Notes under the pieces: model-generated
What the model was told of the DNA's origin: nothing
The model's input: the letters and a program-made list of their open reading frames with translations, nothing else
Databases searched by the model: none
Origin: JBFWUW01 sp050247075
Lineage (GTDB): Bacteria > Planctomycetota > Planctomycetia > Pirellulales > JBFWUW01
Direction: 5' to 3'
Length of the DNA: 55,255 nt
NCBI GenBank assembly: GCA_050247075.1
Contig: JBFWUW010000051.1
Coordinates: 1 to 55,255 of the forward strand
Position numbers and translations under genes: made by a program
Shown: positions 25,918-33,060 of the stretch, one piece after another
Layout of the letters: the number at the start of each line of letters is the position of its first letter
How positions within the stretch are numbered: position 1 is the first letter of the stretch

Positions 25918-27318
25918 ATGAGCCAGCCGCTCACGTCTCGCCGCGATTTCCTCGCCCGCGGTTCGCACGGCATTGGCGCCATGGCGCTATGGCACTTGTT
26001 GGCGCTAGAAGGCCGGTCGGCGGCACCCCAACCGCTTATTCCCCCGAAAGCCAAGAACGTCATCTTTTTGTTTATGATGGGAGGGCAGTCACATCTAGAT
26101 CTGTTCGATCCCAAGCCGAAAATGTCCGCACTGCATGGCCAGCCGATTCCGGCCCATTTGACAATGGCCAAAAAGAGCGCCACCGGCGGCATCTTGGAGA
26201 CCGTGCAGGCCAGCCCGCGCAGGTTTCAGCCCTATGGGCATTGCGGCCTGGAACTGTCGGACCTGCTCCCTCACACAGCTACCATCGCCGACGACATCTG
26301 CTTGATTCGCTCGATGCATTGCGAGCAGGCCAATCACGACCCGGCCCAGTTGTTGCTACATTGCGGAACGCCTCTGTTCGGAAATCCCAGTATGGGGTGC
26401 TGGGTAAACTACGGGCTGGGCAGCGAGTGCCAGAACATGCCCGGCTATCTGGTGCTGCTTTCTGACGATGGGCACGGGCTGGAAGGTGCTGGCAGCTCGC
26501 TGTGGGGCAGCGGCTTCATGCCGTCCAACTATCGCGGGGTGTCGTTCCGCAATTCGGGCGATCCCGTGCTGCACCTGGCCAACCCGCCGGGTATCAGCCC
26601 GGCGACGCAACGCGCGCGGCTCGATGCGTTACGCGATCTAAATCAAGTGCACCAGCAGACGACGGGCGACGCGGAGACTTCCGCGCGGATCGCCTCATAC
26701 GAGATGGCCTTTCGTATGCAATCGGCAGCGCCCGAGCTGCTCGATTTCAGCCAAGAGACGGCAAAAACTCGCACGATGTACGGGCTGGATGCCGATCCAA
26801 CGCGGGGCTTTGGGGCGAATTGCCTGCTTGCCCGCCGTATGGTGGAGCGGGGCGTGCGGTTCGTGCATTTGGTCCATAGCTCCTGGGACCATCACGGCGA
26901 CCTCTCCAACCGCCTGGCCAACAACTGCGGCATGACCGACCAGCCAGCGGCGGCGCTGCTCAAGGATTTGAAACAGCGGGGCCTGTTGGATGAAACATTG
27001 GTTGTATGCGCGGGCGAGTTTGGCCGCACGCCGATGGGGGAAGTGCGCCGCGGCCAACAGGCCGACGGACGCGACCACCACCCGCACGCCTTCAGTATGT
27101 GGATGGCGGGGGGCGGCGTGAAACGAGGCCATGTGCATGGTGCGACCGACGATTTTGGCTTTAACGTCACCGAAAATCCCGTACATGTGCATGATCTGCA
27201 AGCAACGATTTTGCATTTGCTAGGCATCAACCACGAGCAGCTCACTTACCGCCATGCGGGCCGGGACTTCCGGCTGACCGACGTGGCGGGCAACGTCGTC
27301 CGGGGAGTGTTGGCATGA
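25918..27318 (+). CDS. DUF1501 protein, copy B, Tat-exported
   Basis: The 466-residue product has a canonical Tat leader, SRRDFLARGSHGIGAMALWHLL. The domain shows VIFLFMMGGQSHLDLFDPKP, ICLIRSMHCEQANHDPAQ, VVCAGEFGRTPMGEVRRGQQ and GRDHHPHAFSMWMAGGGVKR. The ATG at 25918 lies five bases after the cytochrome stop; an in-frame start at 25867 would overlap that gene. Its own stop overlaps the next start by four bases (ATGA at 27315-27318). The protein therefore sits in a tightly coupled three-gene unit with the DUF1553 cytochrome and the amidohydrolase. Confidence 0.92.
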   Translation: MSQPLTSRRDFLARGSHGIGAMALWHLLALEGRSAAPQPLIPPKAKNVIFLFMMGGQSHLDLFDPKPKMSALHGQPIPAHLTMAKKSATGGILETVQASPRRFQPYGHCGLELSDLLPHTATIADDICLIRSMHCEQANHDPAQLLLHCGTPLFGNPSMGCWVNYGLGSECQNMPGYLVLLSDDGHGLEGAGSSLWGSGFMPSNYRGVSFRNSGDPVLHLANPPGISPATQRARLDALRDLNQVHQQTTGDAETSARIASYEMAFRMQSAAPELLDFSQETAKTRTMYGLDADPTRGFGANCLLARRMVERGVRFVHLVHSSWDHHGDLSNRLANNCGMTDQPAAALLKDLKQRGLLDETLVVCAGEFGRTPMGEVRRGQQADGRDHHPHAFSMWMAGGGVKRGHVHGATDDFGFNVTENPVHVHDLQATILHLLGINHEQLTYRHAGRDFRLTDVAGNVVRGVLA

Positions 27319-28316
27319 GCGCGTTTCATCAATCCGGTGAAAGCCGAACGTTGCCCACGCGCCGCCGATTTCTGGCGTCGTCATTGGCGGCAACGGCGGC
27401 GCTGGGCCTGCCGGCACTGGCCGCTGCGCGAACCGAGCGCAAGATCAAATACATTGATATCCACACGCATCTGGGGGCGTTCTACGTTGGGCAAGAACTA
27501 ACGGCCGCCATGCTCGTGCAGTTCATGGACGAACATGATGTCGAAAGGGCCTGCGTGCTACCGTTGATCTCACCCGAGGCAGCGCCGGTGGCCCAGCCGG
27601 TGACAACCGCTATTGCAGCCTTCCGGCAATTTCCCGAGCGAATCATTCCGTTTTGCACCGTCGATCCGCGGGCCGTCACCGAACCGGGCAAACGGACGGG
27701 ACACGTTGCTGGGGTAAAGGGCATCATCGACATTCTCAAGCACTACCAGGACGCCGGCTGCCGAGGACTGGGCGAACACAAGACCGGCCTCGTTTTCGAC
27801 GCTCCCCAGCAGATGATACTGTACGAGGCCTGCGAAACGGTCGGCCTGCCGATCTTGTTTCATCTCGACGATATCCGCAATCCAGACACTCCCGGCCTGC
27901 CGCGGCTGGAAAACGCGCTTATAGCTTTTCCCAAGCTCCCCCTGATTGGCCACGCGGCCGGCTTCTGGGCCTCGATCAGCGGCGATGCCACTTTCGAAGA
28001 CTTTGGCCGTTATCCAGAGGTTCCCAAGCCGGTCACTCCCGGCGGGGCACTCGACCGGCTGTTCGCGAAGTACCCCAACCTGTACGGAGACCTGTCAGAA
28101 CCGGGTGGCGAAAAGGCCATCGCCCGCGACCCGGTTTTTGGACGCGAGTTCCTGATTCGTAATGCCGGCCAACTCCTGTTTGGCACCGATGTCCTCATGC
28201 CAGAACAGAAGATACCGCAGTTTGATCTGCTCGATTCGCTGAATCTGCCGGAGGACGTTCAGTACAAGATCTTCCGTGGCAACGCCATCAAGCTGCTCAA
28301 ACTCGGCGGCGAATGA
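27315..28316 (+). CDS. Amidohydrolase-2 family hydrolase, Tat-exported
   Basis: The 333-residue product starts in an ATGA overlap with the DUF1501 gene. It has a Tat-type leader, TRRRFLASSLAATAALGLPA. The TIM-barrel amidohydrolase core shows the metal-binding H50-x-H52 in IDIHTHLGAF, then LPILFHLDDIRNPD, LIGHAAGFWASI and a late LLFGTDVLMPEQKIPQ carrying the Asp of the family. Members hydrolyse or decarboxylate small carbonyl compounds and lactones. In this operon it could process products of the preceding dehydratase, but that is inference. Confidence 0.88.
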   Translation: MSAFHQSGESRTLPTRRRFLASSLAATAALGLPALAAARTERKIKYIDIHTHLGAFYVGQELTAAMLVQFMDEHDVERACVLPLISPEAAPVAQPVTTAIAAFRQFPERIIPFCTVDPRAVTEPGKRTGHVAGVKGIIDILKHYQDAGCRGLGEHKTGLVFDAPQQMILYEACETVGLPILFHLDDIRNPDTPGLPRLENALIAFPKLPLIGHAAGFWASISGDATFEDFGRYPEVPKPVTPGGALDRLFAKYPNLYGDLSEPGGEKAIARDPVFGREFLIRNAGQLLFGTDVLMPEQKIPQFDLLDSLNLPEDVQYKIFRGNAIKLLKLGGE

Positions 28317-28434
28317 CTTTGGTTTGACCGTCTTTCAGGCCGGTTCTACAATCGCTGCTGTACGCCGCGCCCCATGATTCCGTCCGCTCTGGCGGAGCGC
28401 AAGGCATCCCTCCCTGGAAAGATTCATCCGCGCT

Positions 28435-29142
28435 GTGTTTGCTTTGCCCGATGTCTCGGTTGCCGCCATTAATCTGCTTTCGGGCGGGCTGATGGATCCC
28501 TTCCGGGCCTGCTTGGCGCTGGGCCCGCTGGGAGTTTATCTGCTGGCGATCGGGCTGGTGAATCTGGCACGGCGGCCTTGGCTGACGACCGGCTTTCGCG
28601 ATCACCTGGCTCTGGGACTTGGCCTGTCGGGCCTGATGGTTGTCGGCCCATTGGAACTGTTAATGCCCGACCGGCTGATCATCCAAGGCTGGCCAGCCTG
28701 GCTGATCTGGACTGGACTGTATGGCCTGGTGCTGCTGTTGATCCTGGCCGTGCAGCCGCCGCGGCTGGTGATTTACAACATTTCCGCGGCGGAATTACAA
28801 CCCGTGCTGGCCGAGTTGATCGAGGAGTCCGACCCCGATGCCCATTGGATCGGCAACGTGCTGCACATGCCCCGGTTGGGGGTGCAATTGCAGATAGATT
28901 GCCAGCCGTTCATGCGCAATGCGGTGGTGGCCGCCGTCGGATCGCGGCAAAGTCTGCGCGGTTGGCGCGAACTGGAATCACGCCTGTCGGCCGCCTTGTC
29001 GCGCGTGGAGGTGGCGTTCCACGCTGGCGGGCTGGCGCTTTCGCTGTTGGGCGCGGCCGTGCTGCTCGTCATTAGCATCCAATGGTTCCGTGATCCCCAA
29101 GCCGTGGCCCGCGGCTTTTGGGAGATGCTGCGGCTGCGGTAA
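28435..29142 (+). CDS. Membrane protein of unknown function
   Basis: The 235-residue product, from GTG 28435, has three N-terminal membrane segments (ACLALGPLGVYLLAIGLVNLA, LALGLGLSGLMVVGPLELLM, WLIWTGLYGLVLLLILAV). A soluble alpha/beta region follows (AELQPVLAELIEESDPDAHWI, LGVQLQIDCQPFMRN), then one last helix (GLALSLLGAAVLLVISIQW). I do not recognise the family. It may be co-transcribed with the amidohydrolase 118 bases upstream, but its sequence gives no hint of function. A strong hairpin lies 45 bases after its stop. Confidence 0.65.
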   Translation: MFALPDVSVAAINLLSGGLMDPFRACLALGPLGVYLLAIGLVNLARRPWLTTGFRDHLALGLGLSGLMVVGPLELLMPDRLIIQGWPAWLIWTGLYGLVLLLILAVQPPRLVIYNISAAELQPVLAELIEESDPDAHWIGNVLHMPRLGVQLQIDCQPFMRNAVVAAVGSRQSLRGWRELESRLSAALSRVEVAFHAGGLALSLLGAAVLLVISIQWFRDPQAVARGFWEMLRLR

Positions 29143-29186
29143 GCCCTGTAAAGCAACACTTGACTGGCGTTGTTGCCTTACGTCTT

Positions 29187-29206
29187 GCGAAAGGGCGTCC
29201 TTTCGC
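29187..29206 (+). terminator. Hairpin after the membrane protein gene
   Basis: A perfect 8-bp stem GCGAAAGG (29187-29194) with CCTTTCGC (29199-29206) closes a four-base GCGT loop. Only a short GTTT follows, so termination is possible but not assured. It also marks the left edge of the gene-free tract. Confidence 0.4.
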
Positions 29207-29271
29207 GTTTCGCGCGGCCAATGAGCCGAGGCTGACCAACGGGAAGGCCGAAAGCTATACGTTACATAATT

Positions 29272-29300
29272 ATTATAAATACTGTTGACATAAAATACAA
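29272..29300 (-). promoter_or_regulatory. Possible divergent promoter on the minus strand
   Basis: On the minus strand TTGTAT (29300-29295) is followed after 17 bases by a perfect TATAAT (29277-29272). The -35 is weak (3 of 6). It overlaps the plus-strand promoter, so the AT-rich island could fire both ways. Minus-strand transcription would run antisense to the membrane protein gene. Confidence 0.3.
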
Positions 29301-29313
29301 TAAAAAGTATAAC
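29285..29313 (+). promoter_or_regulatory. Near-consensus sigma-70 promoter
   Basis: TTGACA (29285-29290), a 17-base spacer and TATAAC (29308-29313) match the housekeeping consensus at 11 of 12 positions. The spacer and surroundings are strongly A/T in an otherwise GC-rich window. Transcription would start near 29320 and run into the hairpin cluster, with no protein gene on that strand before 36687. Confidence 0.6.
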
Positions 29314-29319
29314 TTGTGC

Positions 29320-29660
29320 AAGCGGTGCCGCGCGCGGACGTAGCCTTTATGCGTCTATTGGCCGGGGTGCCCCCCAAGCCGCCCTGAATGCCGCCGGACG
29401 CCGCGTGCTCGAAAAGCATGGCCGTGGCGCTGGCGGGCCGGGCGAGTTCCTGATTAACGGCTGCCGTTGCCGGCCGGATGGTTGCCTTGGAGGAAGCGTT
29501 TCCCACGCCAATCCCTCCGCCATCCGGTACGTGCCACGGGGCCTGTTCATACTTTCAAAACGCGATCCTATCGCGTGCAGATACAGGTGCGCGCCCCAAG
29601 AACGGCAGCCGTCGGGCGCGTTCTTACCTCGACCACACCCCGGTATTGGTCGAGGTAACG
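29320..29660 (+). ncRNA. Candidate structured non-coding RNA of unknown class
   Basis: Downstream of the promoter at 29285-29313 the plus strand can form a series of hairpins. They are CGTGCT/AGCATG at 29404-29420 (one G-U), an 8-bp perfect outer stem CCGGATGG (29474-29481) with CCATCCGG (29520-29527) enclosing GGAGG/CCTCC and GCG/CGC, a 7-bp stem at 29560-29576, CGCGCCC/GGGCGCG at 29590-29620, and a 12-bp perfect stem at 29624-29658. I could not match it to RNase P, tmRNA, 6S or SRP RNA by their conserved motifs. The 5' end is inferred from the promoter; the 3' end is a guess at the last strong stem. Transcription is unproven. Confidence 0.35.
29624..29658 (+). repeat. 12-bp perfect inverted repeat
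   Basis: TTACCTCGACCA (29624-29635) pairs with TGGTCGAGGTAA (29647-29658) across an 11-base loop. The right arm belongs to a 13-base sequence found twice more downstream. Confidence 0.7.
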
Positions 29661-29776
29661 TAGGCTAGGAAACAGCACCCCCCAATATCACTGGAACGGG
29701 TAGCGCCGGTCGGAACCGCCAAAACCCCTGAAATCACGGAGAAAATGAGGACCGTTACCCCGGCACCAGCGTGAAA

Positions 29777-29789
29777 TGGTCGAGATAAC
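29777..29789 (+). repeat. Copy of the TGGTCGAGGTAAC repeat, one mismatch
   Basis: TGGTCGAGATAAC differs by one base from 29647-29659. It is followed by TGGAACA, and TGGAAC also follows the third copy. Upstream, GTTACCCCGGCACCA (29754-29768) forms a degenerate partner. Confidence 0.6.
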
Positions 29790-29822
29790 CTGGAACAGGA
29801 AGCCTTCGTCAGCCCCGATCGC

Positions 29823-29835
29823 TGGTCGAGGTAAC
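29823..29835 (+). repeat. Third copy of the TGGTCGAGGTAAC repeat
   Basis: An exact copy of 29647-29659, followed seven bases later by TGGAAC, as with the second copy. Confidence 0.6.
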
Positions 29836-29945
29836 GGCGCGTGGAACCAAATACAAGTCTGGCAATGCAGTATTCGTGGCGGGGGCGGCCTATCGTTCGC
29901 GACCGCCGGGCAGGGGTGCCGGGAGAGGTTATTTCGGACCTTATC

Positions 29946-30278
29946 CTAGCGCTTTTGATAGCCCAGCGACTGGATCACACCCAGCATTTCCTCGTAGGTG
30001 ATAAAACGGCGACGGTGGCGCAGCTTATAACCGTCAATGGCACCGGCCAATTCGCGGGCACCTGGCGACAACTCTTCGTGGCTGTTGGCAAACTGGCGCC
30101 GCTCGGCCGTCGGTTCCGCCGGGGTAGATTCCGAGTTGCGGCGATCAATAAACCGGGCCGCTGGTTGTTCCAAGAGTTGTGGCATGGGCTGACCTTGTTT
30201 GGGAATAGAGTCACGAGCATGAGCCAGGAAACCGCTCTCGACGGACACGATCGGTTCGCCTGGAGTCTCCTCGGACAT
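29946..30278 (-). CDS. Small conserved planctomycete-type protein of unknown function
   Basis: The 110-residue product, from ATG 30278 with GTGAGGCG upstream, has a disordered N-terminal half rich in Pro, Glu and Ser. The C-terminal segment looks folded: LSPGARELAGAIDGYKLRHRRR then FITYEEMLGVIQSLGYQK. That ending, a short helix pair with an ITYEE-type motif, is a pattern I associate with small uncharacterised proteins of this phylum. It lies on the opposite strand to the structured tract and ends just beside it. No function can be assigned. Confidence 0.65.
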   Translation of the reverse strand: MSEETPGEPIVSVESGFLAHARDSIPKQGQPMPQLLEQPAARFIDRRNSESTPAEPTAERRQFANSHEELSPGARELAGAIDGYKLRHRRRFITYEEMLGVIQSLGYQKR

Positions 30279-30431
30279 ACGCCTCACAAACCTAGGCCGC
30301 AACCTGGCCGTGGTCAAAGAAATGCCTGCTGGATGTAAACGGCGGCTTGGCGCGATGGTGACGATTAAACCGCCACTCTAAGGCCGGGCCATGTTTTTGT
30401 GCCCTCTTCACCAGCCGGAAGTTGCCATAAG

Positions 30432-31331
30432 TCAACGTCGCGTGGCGGGATTGCGCGAAGGCGCGGCCGCCATCTGGGCTAAAATCTGCTGGCAGCCGGC
30501 ATGGGCCGGCGCTAGTGCCAGGCCCGAGCGAGCCGCGGCTTCGGCTTGGACGGGCTTGCCGTCGCGTAGCTGCGTTTCGGCCAGTTGATACAGGATGTCC
30601 GGCGATGGTTGGCCACGTTGGCTGGCAGCCAGCAAATGAGTCGCCGCCTCATCGTTCCGCCCCACGGCCCGATAGGCCAGGCCCGCCAAGAACAGCGGCT
30701 GCTGAGGCTCCTCACCGACCGGGTAGGTTTCCAGTAAGGTTTGCAATTGGGCTAAGGCTCTTTGCGGTTGGTTGAGTTGGCGATAAATCTCCGCCGTTTC
30801 CAATAGCAGGTCCTGGTTTTCTGGCTCCAGGGCCAACGCCCGATGGCAGTCGGCCAATGCCCGGCGATAGTCGCCGGCATTTCGCAGGGCTTTCGCTCGA
30901 GTCGTCCAGGCCCTGGCCTGGTTGACATCCGAAGTAATCGCCTGCTGGGCCGATTGATAGGCGGCACCATTCTGCCCGGAGGCAAGCTGCATTTCAGCCA
31001 GGCGAATGCGGATATCGGTGGCGGTGGCCGCCGGAGCATTTTGGGCCGCTTCCGCCATTTGTTGAATGGCTTCCGCCGCTGCGCCGCGCCTCCAGAGGAC
31101 TTCGGAGTAAGACCGCCTCGCATCGACATCGGCGGGGCAAGCCTTGATGGCTTGGGCCAGCAGCGTTTCGCCGCGAGCATCGTCCCCCTGGTCGATAGCC
31201 GATAAGCCTTGCTGCGCGAATTGGCGGCACTTTAATACATCTTTGGGGACCGGTGTCAATTTGCCGCAAAAACTGCATCCAGAACAGGCCAACAGCAGCC
31301 AGGCCCATGCCAGACATTGCAAGGGCCCCAT
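30432..31331 (-). CDS. TPR-repeat lipoprotein
   Basis: With ATG 31331 the 299-residue product begins CLAWAWLLLACSGCSFCGKL, containing a lipobox-like LLAC, so it is probably anchored to a membrane. An in-frame ATG at 31418 would add an Arg/Cys-rich leader and is less likely. The rest is helical TPR-like repeats: FAQQGLSAIDQGDDARGETLL, AWTTRAKALRNAGDYRRALAD, ALALEPENQDLLLETAEIYRQ and FLAGLAYRAVGRNDEAATHLL. Such proteins act as scaffolds for complexes. It lies 315 bases downstream of the DUF1552 gene on the same strand and could be its partner, but the gap makes this uncertain. Confidence 0.78.
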   Translation of the reverse strand: MGPLQCLAWAWLLLACSGCSFCGKLTPVPKDVLKCRQFAQQGLSAIDQGDDARGETLLAQAIKACPADVDARRSYSEVLWRRGAAAEAIQQMAEAAQNAPAATATDIRIRLAEMQLASGQNGAAYQSAQQAITSDVNQARAWTTRAKALRNAGDYRRALADCHRALALEPENQDLLLETAEIYRQLNQPQRALAQLQTLLETYPVGEEPQQPLFLAGLAYRAVGRNDEAATHLLAASQRGQPSPDILYQLAETQLRDGKPVQAEAAARSGLALAPAHAGCQQILAQMAAAPSRNPATRR

Positions 31332-31646
31332 GAGCAGAGCGGCACCACCCGCGCAGCGAGACGGCCATGCCGCGCAGCATGGCAATGGCGAACGCCGACG
31401 GCATCGCAATGGGCTCATGGTGGTTTTATCGGCCAATCAAACCTCGTGGGTGCCGCGAATGCCTAACGTTTGATGCACGGCCAGTTTGCTGGCCGCGAAA
31501 CGCGCGCAATGAGGGGGCGGAAGGTAGCAAACGGTTCGCCAGGAGGCAAGGTAGCCCCGGCCGACAAGCCGTTTGAGGATTGGCGAAAAACCTGCTGGCG
31601 ATGGCACCGCCGCCAATGCTGTCGTGGACTGCGCGAAAGCTGCTGG
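31332..31646 (-). other. Gap between the DUF1552 and TPR genes
   Basis: About 315 bases without a convincing gene. The part nearest the TPR gene is open in its frame (to 31436). A small hairpin GGCCAG/CTGGCC with a TTTG loop lies at 31479-31494. No clear promoter was found. Confidence 0.45.
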
Positions 31647-32933
31647 CTACACGCCCGCCAGCCGTTCGCTAGCATCACCGAATTCTGGCAATTCCAGCCC
31701 CATGCGGTCCATCAGCGACAGATACAGGCTGCAAAGCTTGCGCTTTTCATTTCCGGCTTGGAGATAATCGAGCGAGCGGCCCGTCTTGAGCGTGCCACCC
31801 AGCCCACCCGCCAAAATCACGGGGACCTGGTTGCTGTTGTGGGCGTCCCAATGTTCCGACACGAACATCAAGCAAGAATTGTCCAACACCGTGCCGTCCC
31901 CCTCGGGCATGTTGGCCAGCCGATCGACAAGGTAGGCGTACTGCTCCACGTGGCATTGCACGATCGACTGGTATTCCGGCCCTGTGTTGGAGTGCGAATA
32001 GCTATGGTGGTCGTCGCGGATATCGAGGAACGGGTAGACTTGCCCGGACAAGTCGCGAGACAACAGCAGCGTGGCGATCCGAGTGCGGTCGGTCTGAAAT
32101 GCCAACGCGATGATGTCGCACATCAGCCGGGCATACTCGCGAAAATCTTGCGGTTGCCCGGTGGCGGGCCGCTGGTGGGTCGCTTGCGGAGCGGCCTCGG
32201 TCGGTAACTTGTTGAGCCGTTGGAGCCGTTGCTCGGTCTCGCGCACCGATGTCAGATACTCGTCGATCTTGACCTGGTCCGAATGGCTGACACGCAGCCG
32301 CAACGATGCTGCTTGTTCACGCACCTGGTCTAAAATGCTGCCTTGAAGTTTACCGGCCTGTCCGCCAAACAAGCTGTCAAATGCCAGCGAGGGGTACAGC
32401 TCGATCGGGATCGGAGAGTTGGGGCTTTGCCACGAGATGTGCGAGGCATAGACCATGGAGTACTGGCTTTCATGGAAACCGCTAACTGGCTGCTCGCATC
32501 CCAGAACCAGGCTGGGCAAGACGCAAGACTCCTCCAAATGCCGGGCCAACAATTGATCCATGCTGACGCCGCCGCGGATCACGCGGCCGCGCTGCAAGGC
32601 AATGCCCGACAAGATATTGCCGGCGCACTTGGCATGCCCGCCCCCAGCTTGTTGGTTAAACAGGCCGTTGATGACGTTGATTTGGTCTTTGTGCGGTGTC
32701 AACGCCGCCAAGCTGGCCCCCAACTCCATGGCCGGCCCATCTCCCTTTGACCACCACAAAGGCGGAGAAATTCCATCGCCGATGAACATGCAGGCAAACC
32801 GCTGCGGCGTCTGCCTGGCCGCGGGCGTAAAATCCCCGCCCCATAGGTGTGCCGCTTCCAGCCACGGCAACGAGACGGAAAGACCCAGACCCTTGAGCAA
32901 CACGCGACGCGAGACGTTGGCATTTACGTTCAT
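31647..32933 (-). CDS. DUF1552 protein, Tat-exported
   Basis: The 428-residue product has a Tat leader (VSRRVLLKGLGLSVSLPWL). The domain shows FACMFIGDGISPPLWW, INVINGLFNQQAGGGHAKCAG, ILDQVREQAASLRLRVSHSDQ, VRETEQRLQRLNKLP, LAFQTDRTRIATLLLSRD and DNSCLMFVSEHWDAHNSNQVP. This family regularly follows DUF1592 cytochromes in planctomycetes and related bacteria, as here (127 bases downstream of 33061). It is related to the DUF1501 group by its fold and order of motifs. The reaction is not known. Confidence 0.92.
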   Translation of the reverse strand: MNVNANVSRRVLLKGLGLSVSLPWLEAAHLWGGDFTPAARQTPQRFACMFIGDGISPPLWWSKGDGPAMELGASLAALTPHKDQINVINGLFNQQAGGGHAKCAGNILSGIALQRGRVIRGGVSMDQLLARHLEESCVLPSLVLGCEQPVSGFHESQYSMVYASHISWQSPNSPIPIELYPSLAFDSLFGGQAGKLQGSILDQVREQAASLRLRVSHSDQVKIDEYLTSVRETEQRLQRLNKLPTEAAPQATHQRPATGQPQDFREYARLMCDIIALAFQTDRTRIATLLLSRDLSGQVYPFLDIRDDHHSYSHSNTGPEYQSIVQCHVEQYAYLVDRLANMPEGDGTVLDNSCLMFVSEHWDAHNSNQVPVILAGGLGGTLKTGRSLDYLQAGNEKRKLCSLYLSLMDRMGLELPEFGDASERLAGV

Positions 32934-33060
32934 GGTGTCTCCTGGTGAATTGGGGCGTTGCTTTAGCGGCTATGCCAGCGAACGGCCGAATGATCCTTGG
33001 CTAAGTTTCCGTTGCTTTTCTGGCACTCTACCCGAAGCGGGAGAGGAATTCCTTGATAGG

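Larger units (their letters stand above)
29143..29945. other. Gene-free tract of about 800 bases with promoter, hairpins and repeats
   Basis: No frame in either strand looks like a protein; the short open frames present have Arg/Pro/Cys-rich composition with no recognisable pattern. The tract contains a hairpin (29187-29206), an AT-rich island (about 29255-29315) with promoter elements on both strands, a run of perfect hairpins (29474-29658) and a 13-base repeat family (29624-29835). Taken together it looks like an RNA locus or a cluster of structured elements rather than spacer. Confidence 0.6.

Noticed and set aside
29405..29668. Open frames of 60-90 codons in the gene-free tract
   Set aside because: Composition rich in Arg, Pro and Cys, no ribosome site, no recognisable pattern; hairpins cover the same bases.
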